Shown here: in pieces, positions 11,654 through 26,538 of the stretch
Position numbering within the stretch: position 1 is the first letter of the stretch
Layout of the letters: the number at the start of each line of letters is the position of its first letter
Origin: Monosiga brevicollis MX1
Lineage: Eukaryota; Opisthokonta; Choanoflagellata; Craspedida; Salpingoecidae
DNA: 55,605 nt
Reading direction: 5' to 3'
Assembly (NCBI RefSeq): GCF_000002865.3
Contig: NW_001865064.1
Location: forward strand, 176,939-232,543
Position numbers and translations under genes: made by a program
Notes under the pieces: generated by a model
The model's input: the letters and a program-made list of their open reading frames with translations, nothing else
What the model was told of the DNA's origin: nothing
Databases searched by the model: none

Positions 11654-11947
11654 TCAACCAACCACTGCGTTTCGCTCCTCCCGCTCCCGCTCCCGCTCTG
11701 CTCGTCGCTCCCGCTCTGCTCGCTGCTCCCGCTCTGCTTGTGCTTGTCGCTCCTCCCGCTGTGCTTGTCGCTCCTCCCGCTGTGCTTGTCGCTCCTCCCG
11801 CTCTGCTTGTCGCTTCTCCCGCTCTGCTTGTGCTTGTGCTTGTCGCTCCTTGAGAAAGCTATTCAGCATCAACGCGGTCGCTTCGGAATCCAGATTTAAT
11901 CCTTTGAGGCGCTCCGCCAAATCAGCAAAGGCCGAATCGAGAGCCAT
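11654..11947 (-). CDS. Coiled-coil ORF, frame broken before the downstream ORF
   Basis: ATG 11947 opens MALDSAFADLAERLKGLNL and then a long Gln/Glu/Arg-rich coiled coil built of near-repeats such as QAEREERQAQREE, to a stop at 11654. The adjoining open frame (QWLVDQVFPPP) continues toward ATG 11602 in a different phase. The plus strand has no AC dinucleotide between about 11670 and 11870, so no minus-strand GT donor exists inside the repeat to splice around the stop. A frameshift in the repeat (real decay or a sequencing slip) is the simplest explanation. Confidence 0.4.
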   Translation of the reverse strand: MALDSAFADLAERLKGLNLDSEATALMLNSFLKERQAQAQAEREKRQAEREERQAQREERQAQREERQAQAEREQRAERERRAEREREREERNAVVG

Positions 11948-12039
11948 GCTTGCGGGTCTTGCGTTCAAGACACCAGACGCGAGGCGGGGAGGTAGCCAAG
12001 TGATCAGCAAAGAGAAGCAGAAAGAAAAAAAAAAAAAAC

Positions 12040-12745
12040 GGTCAAGCAAGAGAAGAAGAAGAAGAAGAAGCCAAAAAGTAAGAAAAAAAATGCACCACCC
12101 GCACCCTCAAAGAAGAATGGCATCACGCCGCCAAACACCACCATCATCTAAAAATAGAACAACGGCTCGGTTTTCGGCGCGCACCGCCAAACGGCTTGAA
12201 ACGGTTTTTTCTGGGCCCACTGTTTACTGCTCGTGCCAAACATTGTTTCCTCGCACGTGACCAGCTCCGACACGGGTGAACGTCATCGTCCAGGCGATCA
12301 ATTACATGCAGATGCATTTGTCAACCAGATAAAAGAGAGAGAGAGCGCGAGAGAGAGAGAGAGAGAGAAAGTGAGAGAAAGGCCGCCAAAAGCTAACAGC
12401 AATTCTGGTGTGTACACGGAGGACGGTTACACTCAAAAAGAACATGGCACACCACCAAACCAAGGGTCGGATGCGGAGGGAAACAAACAGATACAAAAGG
12501 CACAAATCAGGTTCTCAAGACCTCTCCAAAACCCCGATACCCCGCCAACAACGCAACAACGAGACAATGCAGCGACACTCTCCCCGACGGAAAAGAGAAA
12601 AAAAAGGGGGGGGGGGGGGGGGGGGGGGGGGGAANNNNNNNNNNNNNNNNNNNNNNNNNNNNNNNNNNNNNNNNNNNNNNNNNNTGCATGAAGACAGCGC
12701 CCGACTTGGAATCGGCGAGCAAAAGAAAGGCTGTTTCTGACCCAC
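12040..12745. other. Intergenic with GA repeat, poly-G run and assembly gap
   Basis: Contains an A-rich and GAA-rich stretch at about 12025-12090, a (GA)n run at about 12335-12375, a poly-G run of nearly 30 bases ending at 12632, and a run of N at 12635-12684. The poly-G presumably stopped the sequencing reads. No gene is supported; frames crossing the gap are artefacts. Confidence 0.8.
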
Positions 12746-15700
12746 TCAACGACGATCAGCAGTACCGTTGCCGCGCTTGCCCGCAAACAAGTGCTTGGGC
12801 ATGCGGGTGAGGATGCGGCGATCGGCTTCACCCTGACGACCCTGGTAGTTGATGTTGCGCATGCCCAAATTCCGTTTTTGAACAGCCTTGCGCTTTTGAG
12901 CAGCCGTAAGCAAGCCAGCCATACCAGCTGCTTGATCAACTTGGCGATCCATCTGCTTACGAGCCGTGAAGGAGGCCTCGGGACGACGAATGGGCGAGCG
13001 CTCGCGGCGACCACTTCCACGGCGATCATCACGATCGCCATCACGAGACGTATCCATGGCATCACCATCTTCGTTGTCGGAGAGGTATTCACGGCGCTCG
13101 CGCTTCATGTCTTTGGGAAGCTGCTTCAGTTTCTGACGAATGGCCTTGGGCAACACGGGAGCATTGCGTGACTTGCGGAGATGCGCTGCCTGTCGGATGA
13201 TCATTCGCTTGTGTCGGATCCTATAAAAACAGGCAGTAGTGTTGTGAGCTTGAACAAGTGATGATGCTCGTCAACACCTATTGTGCAAAAGGAACCTACA
13301 TGGCTGACTGAGCGCGCGCAACCTTATCGGCTTCGTCCTCGCTCTCCGAATCGTATTCGCCGGCCCGCTCACGAGCCTCTTCCTCCATCTCAAGCTCCTC
13401 CAGCTTGGCCATGATATCAGGGTCGATAAAGTCAGCGACGTTTTTGCCATCGACAATTTCGGGGATGGCGTCATATCGCCATGAATTGTCTTTAAGATCC
13501 CACTCGGCACGCATGTCAGTGGAATATTCAGGGCCGAGTTCGTCTTGCACATCACGAAGTAGCTTGCGATCGCTGTCCATGGCATTGTTTCGAGCCTCTT
13601 CGGCATCAATGCGCTGCTGACGGCCCTTGGTCGGCACGCGACCCATCCGCTTGGCCTCGGCACCATCAGGCACAAAAGCAGGGCGTTCCTAAATCAGAGG
13701 GATGAAAATTTTGTGATGAGGGATGAGAGTTGAAGAACAACGGATGACACGCAGCCAAACACAAGTACAACGATTCTTCACAACTGGAACTTGGCATCAC
13801 GCGATAATTGTGTCCGCACGAAAAAAAATCAGCGTTCAAATTTCTGCATGTTCGATCATCATGTGCCAAGCCAGCTATATTGCTGTTTTCCAGAATCAAA
13901 TGCTAGCATGAAGGGTCCCACGACCAACCTTGTCGTCACGACGGGCGGGCATGGCCACGTGGAGGCGGTTGAGAATGCTCTCAGCTCGGTGTGTGCGAGA
14001 GGCAGCATCAACGCGATGGGCAAGGAGAAGGTCGCAGGAGGTGTTGCGAACGTTGGCAACGCCTTCCTCTGTCAGCGTGCTCATGGTGAGTACAGTGATG
14101 CCGCTCTCCTCAAAGCCAGCGACGACGGCTCGCTTGTCAGCATCGAGGTCCTCGAGCGCCACTGTATCGATCTTGTTGATGACCAAAATCAAGGGCTATA
14201 TACATGCGAAGCAGAGGGAGCGAGATTTAGCATAATGCCTGCTCGTCACAAGAAGACCCAACCGTCACCCCCATTCACCCCCTCTTTGTGTTGCAACTTG
14301 AATTGCACGGCTAACAAGAAGATGCAATCACGGCACCTTGTTGGCGAAAAGAGGCTTGATGTTTTCAAAAAGCGATATTTGCTCAGCAAAGGTGTGACCA
14401 CATTGCTCGGAGAGATCCATGAAGTAGAGGACGCAAGCACGAAGATGGGCGAGGGCAGTAATGGCTTGCATTTCAATGGTGTTGCGCTGTTCAAGTGGCT
14501 GGTCCAAGATACCGGGGGTGTCGATGACCTGCCACCGGAGATGTTTGTAGTCTGTATGACCCACAAAGAGGGATTTTGTGGTAAAGGCGTAGGGTTGCAC
14601 TTCGACATCGGCACGGGTGATCTTGTTGACGAAGGAGGACTTGCCCACGTTGGGAAAGCCGGTCACGAGAAGCGTGCGAGTCGTCGGGTTGATGGACGGC
14701 AGGCGTGACAAATGCTGCCGGACCTTTTGAAGTGTGAAGCAAAACCAAGGACGTAAAGAATGAGTGCAACTCAATGGGGTTTGATGGAAAAAAATAAAAA
14801 ATTGGCAAGATGGAAAAGCAAGGGCCAAGGCAAGGAAGGGGGATAGAGGTAAGTAAAACCGACCTGCTCGAGGTATGCCAGAGAGGACGCTTGGCGCTTC
14901 ATGATAGTGCACATGCGGCCCATGGCAGCACGCTTGAGCTGCTTGCAGCGGTAGAGGCTATCGCCGTACTTGAGGAGGCGCACATAGTCCTTGGCCACGC
15001 TGGGGTTTTGTGATGAAGCAACGGTGAGGCTTTCACAGGGCAGGACTGAGAGGGCACCGCGCTGATGGGATACAGAGGTCAAGCGTACTTGTCAATGAGG
15101 TGACAAGCATTGTTGATGTGACCGAGGGCAAGCTTGTAATGGTCCTTGTCGTAGAGGACGTTCATCAAATCTGCGTAGAAAGGATGAACATCGTCGAGTT
15201 TGGGGAACTGTGTGCCACAGAGAAAGAAACGGGGTGAGAGCGGTTGGTGACGGGAAGTTGAGAGGGCAAGAAGAGCAGATATATGAGTACAAACCTCGGT
15301 GATGATGGTCGATAGCTTGTCATGGAAGGTTTGCTGAGTGTACTTGACCTTGCGGGTGTAAAAAGCACGAATGCGGGTAATTTTGTAATTTCTAAAAAAA
15401 AAAGGAGCGATTCGGCAGGCGAGCTGCATGAGAGAACGAGGCGATGACAGTGGCACAAACGATGAAAGGGGCTAGAACGAGGACGAGAGCTGACTTGTGA
15501 ATGACAGTCGGGGTCTTGCGCTGAGTACGCGAGAGCACAATGTCAATAAAATCCTGAGAGACGAGGTATATTGACAGGAGGGAGGTGAGCCGAGATGATG
15601 CACAGCCATAAGAAGGTGCAGACATGCTACGAGGGCATGTGTGCTGATTTCTTCCCGCCGTGGCTCTCTGCCCCTTTCTCCAACTGCCCGTGCTCCATTC

Positions 15701-15889
15701 TCACGTTGACGTCGTTGATGGCCCTGAGGGTCAAGAAAAGACCACGTGTGCGAGCACGTAAGAATCCGCGACACGACAATTCGCCCGTACCTTGGCCGTG
15801 GGCACAATGGTGATGGACTTGAAGTTGTACTGCTTGCCACCCGACCCTGTGGTCGTGCCAGCACTGCCAGCACCCGCTGCCGCCGCCAT
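12746..15889 (-). CDS. NOG1: Nucleolar GTP-binding protein 1 (60S ribosome assembly)
   Basis: NOG1/GTPBP4 is a nucleolar GTPase on pre-60S ribosomal particles. Nine exons join in phase: 15791-15889, 15495-15553, 15295-15391, 15089-15207, 14864-14999, 14337-14723, 13929-14195, 13300-13688, 12746-13220 (675 residues). The N-terminal helical domain matches the family ([20 protein letters not shown] and [20 protein letters not shown]). GTPase motifs are G1 GFPNVGKSS (about 192-200), G3 DTPGILD and G4 NKID. The C-terminal tail is basic and ends in the conserved GKRGNG-type nucleolar signal. Compared with animal NOG1, the protein begins with an extra Ala/Gly/Thr-rich stretch of about 18 residues before [13 protein letters not shown]. 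Introns are 73-237 nt. Confidence 0.96.
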
Positions 15890-15943
15890 TGCTCCGGACG
15901 GTCCGCGTCGTGTGAGCAAGGGTATGTGCGCGCGCGCGTCTGG

Positions 15944-15978
<35 letters not shown>

Positions 15979-16501
15979 GAAGAGAGAAAGGAAGTGGAGC
16001 GTGTGTGGGGAACACGCGTGTGTGGTTGGGTGAGAGAGGCGTCAAAGGTGAGGGCCTGCGGGTAGAGAAAGGCGTGTGATGATCATTTTTCTAGAGAGAG
16101 TGTGTGTGAAGTTGGTTGGGTGATAGTGTAATTTCAAAGGTGTTTTAAGAGATATTCGTCATTGCTCGATAAATCTTAGAGAGGCGTTCTGATTGCATCA
16201 ATCATGTCAGAGAAGGTCCAGACTACAACTTCAAAACCTGGAACAAAAGTCAGCACACGCGGACCCCCTTCAATTTGTAAGAGATACAAATCGGAGAGGG
16301 CGAAGCGGGGGCCGTTCGTACGTATGAATGCGAATGGATCAAGGGCAGCCCCTTCCCCTGCTTTGGCTTTGCCTCCCTGCTTTGCTGTTCCTGGCTGACA
16401 ACATCCACCGTTGTGGGCTTTACTCTGCCTTTCTCGGTCGCTGCTCTGGCGATGTTTGCGCGGGCTGCAGCAAAACCAAAGCGCAAAGCAGAGAGCCACC
16501 A

Positions 16502-16574
<73 letters not shown>

Positions 16575-17941
16575 GCCGCGTGGGTAAAGTATTTTGTTGT
16601 TGCAAAAGGGTGTTGTTGTGCCTGTCGTATTTTAGTGTTGTAGGGATATGACATTGTTGAGTATACTGTTTACAACATCTGTTGCCGTTCCCGTAAAGCG
16701 GCGGTCGGTCGGGCGTGGCGATGAATGTTCTGAGCACGATACCGTGGCGGCACCGACCTTGACCTCGAACATTGTTCTTGCCTCGCGGCCATCCTTGAAA
16801 GATGGCCCCATCGCGGCCTCACGGTGGTGCGGAGCAGCCAGTAAGCTTTGGTTCGGGAATACCTCCTAAAGAGGAGACACGCGTTTGAATTGGAAAAAGA
16901 GAAAACCGCGCGCTTCAGCTTCTGGCACGTGACAGGTGTTGTGCCCAATATCGCTTCTTTTCGCGATGCATGCCACAGCACCGTGTCCAGCACCAGCAGG
17001 CCATCCCAGCAACCAGCAAGGCATCAGAACCGCTCTTGCAACCCCCGCTCCCCGAACAGAGCTCGCGATCACCACCTGCCTGCCATCGCGGTCTCCTTGA
17101 CGGACGTCGCGCGACCTTCACCATCATAACGTTTATGATACTGTATACCCAAATCAAATTGGTACCACACCAGATGATGCCATCCAGAGGCTTTACCAAA
17201 GCAAAGTACCACACATATCACAGTCCGATCCCACACACACACACTATTCCTTTTGTCTGTTTCTGCTTCTGTTGGTTCGTCTCTCTCTCTTTGTGGTTTG
17301 TTTGCTCTTTTGTCTCTCTTTTGTCTTTGTGTGTGTCTCTCTCTGTGTCTCCTCTCTCTCTCTCTTTGTCGCTCTCTCTCTCTTTGTCTCTCTCGCTCTT
17401 GATCGCTCGCTCTTGATCGCTCTCTCTCTCTTTGTCTCTCTTTCTATGGCTTTGACGCATTTTTCTTTTTCTCTTTGCCCACCGAATGTAAGCGGCCCCC
17501 TTTCTGCTTCCCCTCTGCTTCTCTGCCCCCTTCCCCTCTCTCCCTCTCCCTCTCTCTCTTCTCTTCTCCTGCAGTACTGTACCAGTGAGTCAGTCAGATG
17601 GCAGCGTGATCGATATGGCCCACTGCCAACTGCTCTTCTTCTAGTTGGAGTGGTGACTGGATATACACCCAAGAGACAGAGATCTTGCTGCCCCCTTTTC
17701 CCCTCCACAAAACGCCCCTCACACTCTGTGTGTGTGTGTGTGTGTGCGTTCGTGGCACATGTCACCCAGTGGCTTGCTCAATCCGCCTTTTGATCAACAC
17801 AACACCTCTATCTCTCTGTTTGTGTCTCTGTCTCCGTCCTCCCATTCCCCATTCTCTCTCTCTCTGTTAACCCTCTCTCTTCACTCTGTCCCTCTATCTC
17901 TGTCCCTCTATCTCTCTCTCTATCCTGTCTCTCTGTCTCTG

Positions 17942-17976
<35 letters not shown>

Positions 17977-18031
17977 GTCTCTGTCTCTCTCTCTCTTTGG
18001 TATCACTGGCGTTTGGCGGTCTGTATTCGTG

Positions 18032-18086
<55 letters not shown>

Positions 18087-18544
18087 TGGCCTTGCCATCT
18101 TTTCTTTGGTCTGTGTGTGGCTTGGGCATGTGCCACTGGTACTTGTGCTGCTGCTGCTGTTTGTTTGTTGGATGTGTGATGCTGCCTGCTTGCTTCTCCA
18201 TCACACACACTCTCACATTCACACACCTCATTTTGGCATCGAGTGATTCAGGTCTCGCCTGTTCTTCACTGTGCTTGATAATCGTGTAGCCTTGTCCTCC
18301 TCCTCCTCCTCCTCCTCCTCCTCCTCTTTCGATCTCTCGTCATCGTACCCTTCACGCACACACACACACGCACGCACCTCCTTCTTTTGCCGTGGCCCGT
18401 GTCACGCGAGCCAACCTCACGCCCGTTGCCCTTGCCACCCTGTGGCCTGTATCGCATCGTAGGCTGTTGTCGAGCCGGACGCTTCAGCAGATCCTTCCAT
18501 CTCGTGCCCGCACGCTCTTCGCTCTTTGCAACATTACCCGCACC
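15890..18544. repeat. Long repeat-dense region between NOG1 and SHMT
   Basis: About 2.65 kb separating two divergently transcribed genes, so it includes both promoters. It holds (GT)n at about 15948-15977, (CA)n at about 16503-16571, CT-rich repeats with TTTGT interruptions at about 17280-17450 and 17820-18000, a clean (GT)n run at about 18035-18084, and (TCC)n at about 18298-18325. Open frames in it are low-complexity or short. The 90 bp before the SHMT ATG are open in frame and Arg/Leu-rich without an ATG of their own; a mitochondrial leader made from an upstream exon cannot be excluded. Confidence 0.65.
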
Positions 18545-20246
18545 ATGGCCTCGGTCTCGGACATCCCCACCACCCTTCCTGGTCACACCTCGCTTCAGGA
18601 GCACGACCCTGAAATCTACGACATTATCCGCAAGGAGAAGGAACGTCAACGCTCGGGCCTCGAGCTCATCGCCTCGGAGAACCTCACCTCCCGTGCCGTG
18701 CAAGAGTGCCTCGGCTCTTGCCTCACCAACAAGTATGCCGAGGGCCTTCCCGGCGGCCGGTATGTACCCTCTTCCTCTTCCTCTTCCTCTTCCTCTTCCT
18801 CTTCCTCTTCCTCTTCCTCTTCCTCTTCCTCTTCCTCTTCCTCTTCTTCCTCTTCCTCTTCTTCCTCTTCCTCTTCTTCCTCCTCCTCCTCTTCCCTCTC
18901 CGCCTCGCTTTCTTTCTCACCCGCCCACTGCCCGTCCGAGCCCCTTAGCTACTACGGTGGCAACGAGTACATTGACATGATTGAGAACCTGTGCCGCGAT
19001 CGTGCTCTCGCTGCCTACAACCTCAACCCCTCAGAGTGGGGCGTCAACGTCCAACCTTACTCGGGCTCGCCAGCCAACCTCGCCGTCTACACGGCCCTCC
19101 TCCGCCCCCACGATCGCATCATGGGCCTCGACCTCCCCTCCGGTGGCCACCTCACCCACGGCTACTACTCGTACTCTCCCCGCGATGGCAGCACCAAGAA
19201 AATCAGCGCCACCTCCGTCTTCTTCGAGTCCCTGCCCTACCAGGTGTCCAGCGAAACGGGCCTGCTCGACTACGAGGAGCTGCAGAAGCGTGTCGATCTC
19301 TTCAAGCCCCAGCTCATCATCTGCGGTGGCAGTGCCTACCCCCGCGATTGGGACTACAAGCGCTTCCGCGAGATCGCCGACTCCTGCTCCGCCCTCCTCA
19401 TGTGTGACATGGCCCACATCAGGTGCGTTTTTGAGTTCTGGACATCCAACCCGCAACCTTGCCCCTCTCCTTCCATATTCTACCGGCCCCCGTCGCTCCG
19501 ACATGGTTGCTCACCACACGCCCCTTATTCTTGCCCCTTCCATCAGCGGACTGGTCGCCACCCAGGAGGCCAACAACCCCTTTGAGTACTGCGACATTGT
19601 GACCACCACCACCCACAAGTCAATGCGTGGCCCCCGCTCCGGCATGATCTTCTTCAAGAAGGACGATCGCGGCTTTGAGAGCAAGATCAACTTTGCCGTC
19701 TTCCCCATGCTCCAGGGTGGTCCCCACGAGCACCAGATTGCTGCCGTGGCTACTCAGCTCAAGGAGGTTGCCTCCCCTGAATTCAAGCAATACATCCAGC
19801 AAGTCAAGAAGAACTGCAAGGCCCTCGCGGCCGCCCTCGTCGAGAAGGGCCACGCCCTTGCCACGGGTGGCACTGATAACCACCTCATCCTCTGGGACCT
19901 CCGCCCCCACGGTGTCACCGGCTCCAAGATGGAGAAGCTTTGCGACGCCATCCACATCACGCTCAACAAGAACGCCATTCTGGGCGACCGCTCCGCCCTC
20001 GCCCCCGGCGCCGTGCGCATCGGTGCCCCCGCCCTCACTACTCGTGGCTTCAACGAGGAGCACATGAAGGTGGTCGCCGACTTTCTTGACCGCGCCCTCC
20101 GCGCCTGCATCGACATTCAAAACGAGGTCGGCAAGCCCCTCAAGGACTTCCTTCCCGCCATCGAGAAGAGCGAGGTTGTGGCCCAGCTGCGCAAGGACGT
20201 CAACGCCTTTGCCTCACAGTTCCCTCTTCCGGGTGCTGAGATGTAA
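18545..20246 (+). CDS. SHMT: Serine hydroxymethyltransferase
   Basis: A PLP enzyme that converts serine plus tetrahydrofolate to glycine plus methylene-tetrahydrofolate. Exons 18545-18759, 18949-19422 and 19547-20246 join in phase to 462 residues, the usual eukaryotic length. Signatures are [11 protein letters not shown] near the N-terminus, [19 protein letters not shown] across the first splice, the substrate-site [24 protein letters not shown] across the second splice, and the PLP lysine in [13 protein letters not shown] (Lys254). Starting at ATG 18545 gives a protein without an obvious targeting leader, so this is probably the cytosolic form. Intron 1 (18760-18948) is almost entirely TTCCTC repeat, is a multiple of three long and has no in-frame stop. 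Confidence 0.96.
18774..18898 (+). repeat. TTCCTC hexamer microsatellite filling SHMT intron 1
   Basis: About 20 units of a TTCCTC-type repeat with TTCTTCC variants toward the 3' side lie inside the 189-nt intron, between donor GTATGT and acceptor CCTTAG. It acts as a very long polypyrimidine tract. Confidence 0.9.
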
Positions 20247-20686
20247 AAGCGCCCAACACCGTTCCCCCCCCCCCCCCAAAGTCCCCTCCTCTGGTTTTGG
20301 GGCATGCTAAGTGACATGCCTTGTTTCTGTCTTTACATGTTAAAACAAACGAACAAAAACTCCAAAAACAAATTAAAAACTGCCGCTCCTCGGAAACCCG
20401 CCGGCATCGAACTTGATTGTCAAGTTTTTCGACTGTTGGTAGGCACTGGGTTCGAAGCTGGGCAGTTCCGGTCCACTCGTGTTCCGGTTAGGATTGATCA
20501 CCCCCCGATTTCTCTTTGTTGCTCGGTTGTCTTTTTTTTTTTAAGCTTTCGCCCGTGGCTAGAGCTTTGAATTGAAAGTGCTCGCACCAATCAACGCCCT
20601 CTTGTACCTGTATACCTCTCCCCCGCCATGCCGCCATGAACAATCCATCAAGAGTTTACACTTTGATTTTTCGCTCAACAAGCGCC

Positions 20687-24341
<3,655 letters not shown>

Positions 24342-25163
24342 TGAGCGGGTGCTGTGGTCAAGACGATCGACCCTCAAGAGGATCGGTGGCTTGATGGAAA
24401 TGCTCGCCCGTTCTGGCCTCGCCCTCGGTACAGCCACTTGTCGTGTGCACGCGCAAGAGTGCAATCGGCGAGGCTGACCTCAAAAGGGGAGGTCAGCACG
24501 ACCCAAAGGCGATCCGACCGCACCTAAGGGCGGAGCGACGTGAGACAGCGCACAGCAAGCAAGTGCTGGGGCAGCTTCCAGATCGCACATGACACACGAC
24601 ACACGACAGGCGGCAGGCATGGCAGCATGGCAGCATGGCAGCATGGCGGTTAGTCGACGACTCACTGATTGACGATGAGAGAGAGAGCGAGAGAGAGCGA
24701 GAGAAGAGAGAGAAAAAAAGTGCTTGCATGACCGTGTGGAAAAGCGGTCAGTTCGGTGTGATCAAATCAAATGTATTTTAACGTTAAAATTACATGTACG
24801 TGTGGAACGAGTGCATGCAGGTGTGGGGAGCCCATTGTGAATTTGCCAGAGGCAGCGGTCGGCGGCTGGTGGTGGTGGTGGTGGTCTATGGCTGAAACCT
24901 GAAACCTCCAAAGTAGTGTCCGTGGGCAGTCGTGGCTGCGTCCCACCCAAAGTTTCTCGATCCCCCGTATCATTTTGACATGCCAGTCATCAACGGGGGT
25001 GCGCAGGGCTCCTGAACGCTCGGTCATCAGGGAGAGAGGGCGTGCGCGTTTCAGATCAATTTGAAGACCGAGTCATGTCACAGCTCTTATAAAAACAAAA
25101 ATAGGATAAGGTCGGGGTTCGTTCAGGGGGAGCCGCTCGGCGGCAGAGACGAAACGGGGGGCA
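24342..25163. other. Intergenic, no supported gene
   Basis: Upstream of the amine-oxidase fusion. It contains a short direct repeat of GGCAGCAT units (about 24620-24650), a GA run with AGAGAGCG variants (about 24675-24715) and a GGT repeat (about 24870-24882). No convincing coding segment was seen. Confidence 0.6.
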
Positions 25164-25766
25164 TCAGGCCGAGCACAGAAAACAGGCATCGGAGTTGGGG
25201 TTGGCGTCCTAAGGGAAAAGGAAATGTATGAAGAGTTAGTAACCACCGCAGCGTGCGCATACCGTCGCGATGGCTATTAGGCTCTCACGACACTCCAAAG
25301 AAGGATGCGTCTCCTCTCTCGCCACTTCAAGGCTCCGCGTCTCACATGGAAACGCCAAACCCAAAGAGGAACCGGGGGATGGGCGATGACCACCAACACT
25401 TTTAACTCACAACTGCCTTGACTGACCCACCAAAGCTTAAACACAAACACACGCACATGGAAACACAACAACAACAACAACAACATGGCCGACAACAGGA
25501 TATGTGCGCGAGACAAGAGTTGCACTGACCCATGAGTTGATCCAGCTCAGAACTTGAAGAGCGGTCACGTCTGCGTCTCCGTGTCAACTCTAAAGAAGGA
25601 GAACCAGACCCGAGGCAGCGACAGCTGTGAGCGTGTGCGATGAAGAGGGAAAGAACACGCTTTCATGTAACATGGCTACGGTTTAAGCTTACCGTCTACG
25701 CAAGCGGAGCCAGGACGAGCGCCCAAGGCGCTGCCCTTTCAACATGGGCGTCGCCGCCATGATACG
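25164..25766 (-). CDS. Candidate small multi-exon gene, unrecognised
   Basis: A good acceptor (CCCTTAG) leads into a 15-codon terminal exon at 25164-25208 that ends DANPNSDACFLCSA and then a stop. The preceding segment (low end 25263) is open in the matching phase and reads RSLEVAREETHPSLECRESL. Farther upstream, an ATG near 25762 opens MAATPMLKGQRLGRSSWLRL with a GTAAGC donor, and another open piece contains SSSSELDQLMG. The first join could not be put in phase without a premature stop, so the 5' half is doubtful. No family is recognised. Confidence 0.25.
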
Positions 25767-26538
25767 TATTTAAAACGAAGCTCATGACTGTTGTACACCA
25801 TCACCACGACCACACGGCAGTGGCAATAAATGCATTTCAACGACAATTCACCAGCTCAAGCCAAATGCTCATTCCCAGGGCTCAGCCCCAGCGCACACTC
25901 GCTCCGCCATCAGTTGATGAGTCTCTGCCATGACAGCGAGTCAGTGAAAAATGAGAGAGAGAGAGAGAGAGTGAGTGAGAGAGAGAGAGAGTGAGTGAGA
26001 AACAGAGAGACAGACAGAGAGAGAGAAAGTCAGAGGGGTTAAGAGGGATAGAGCATGGAACGTGCAAAACGAAGAGGATAAGGCACTTAAATCAGAGAGA
26101 GCCATCGATGTAGATGCAAAGTGAGAGAGTAAGAGAGGAGCGAGTACATGTAAGAGGGAGAGAGAGCTTTAGAGAGAGAGGGGGACACACACACACACAC
26201 ACACACACACAACACCACATGTCGACCACGTTGGCAGTAATTCTCTAATTTCAACTCGCTTCCTGTAGAAGGCCTTGTAAACTTTATATTCAATTTTACA
26301 GGATACGGTAGATTAGATTAGAGGGGTATGTTCATCCCTGGCTGCTGGGACTGCCGACGACGACGTTGACGGCGGCGGAGCGCTCACTGATCTGGTGTCC
26401 TTGTCGTAAATGCAGCACCTCAAGTACACGCCGGGTTGTGGTGTGCAGGGCTACTAGAGGAATAGTTGAAGGTGTTTGAGTGCGAGCAGAGGGTTACATT
26501 GGCGAGTGAACGACCTTTTCGCTTCGAAAAAAAAGGTC
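25767..26538. repeat. GA/CA-repeat intergenic region before COG6
   Basis: Holds (GA)n-type repeats with GAGTGAG interruptions (about 25950-26030), further GA-rich sequence (about 26095-26180) and a (CA)n run at about 26186-26212. No gene is seen. Confidence 0.7.

Noticed and set aside
11690-11840. Regular short repeats considered as a CRISPR-like array
   Set aside because: The units are contiguous, lack spacers and encode a coiled coil; the genome is eukaryotic.
12433-13092. ORFs running through the N gap near 12.6 kb
   Set aside because: The frame crosses unknown bases and overlaps the real NOG1 last exon in another frame.
18392-18544. In-frame upstream extension of SHMT as a mitochondrial leader
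   Set aside because: Basic and Leu-rich, but it has no ATG; only an unseen upstream exon could use it, so ATG 18545 was kept.
19620-20120. 166-codon minus-strand ORF opposite SHMT
   Set aside because: It is a shadow of the SHMT exon, with no family resemblance.
20430-20480. GGTTCGAAG considered as a tRNA T-arm
   Set aside because: No matching acceptor or anticodon stems nearby.
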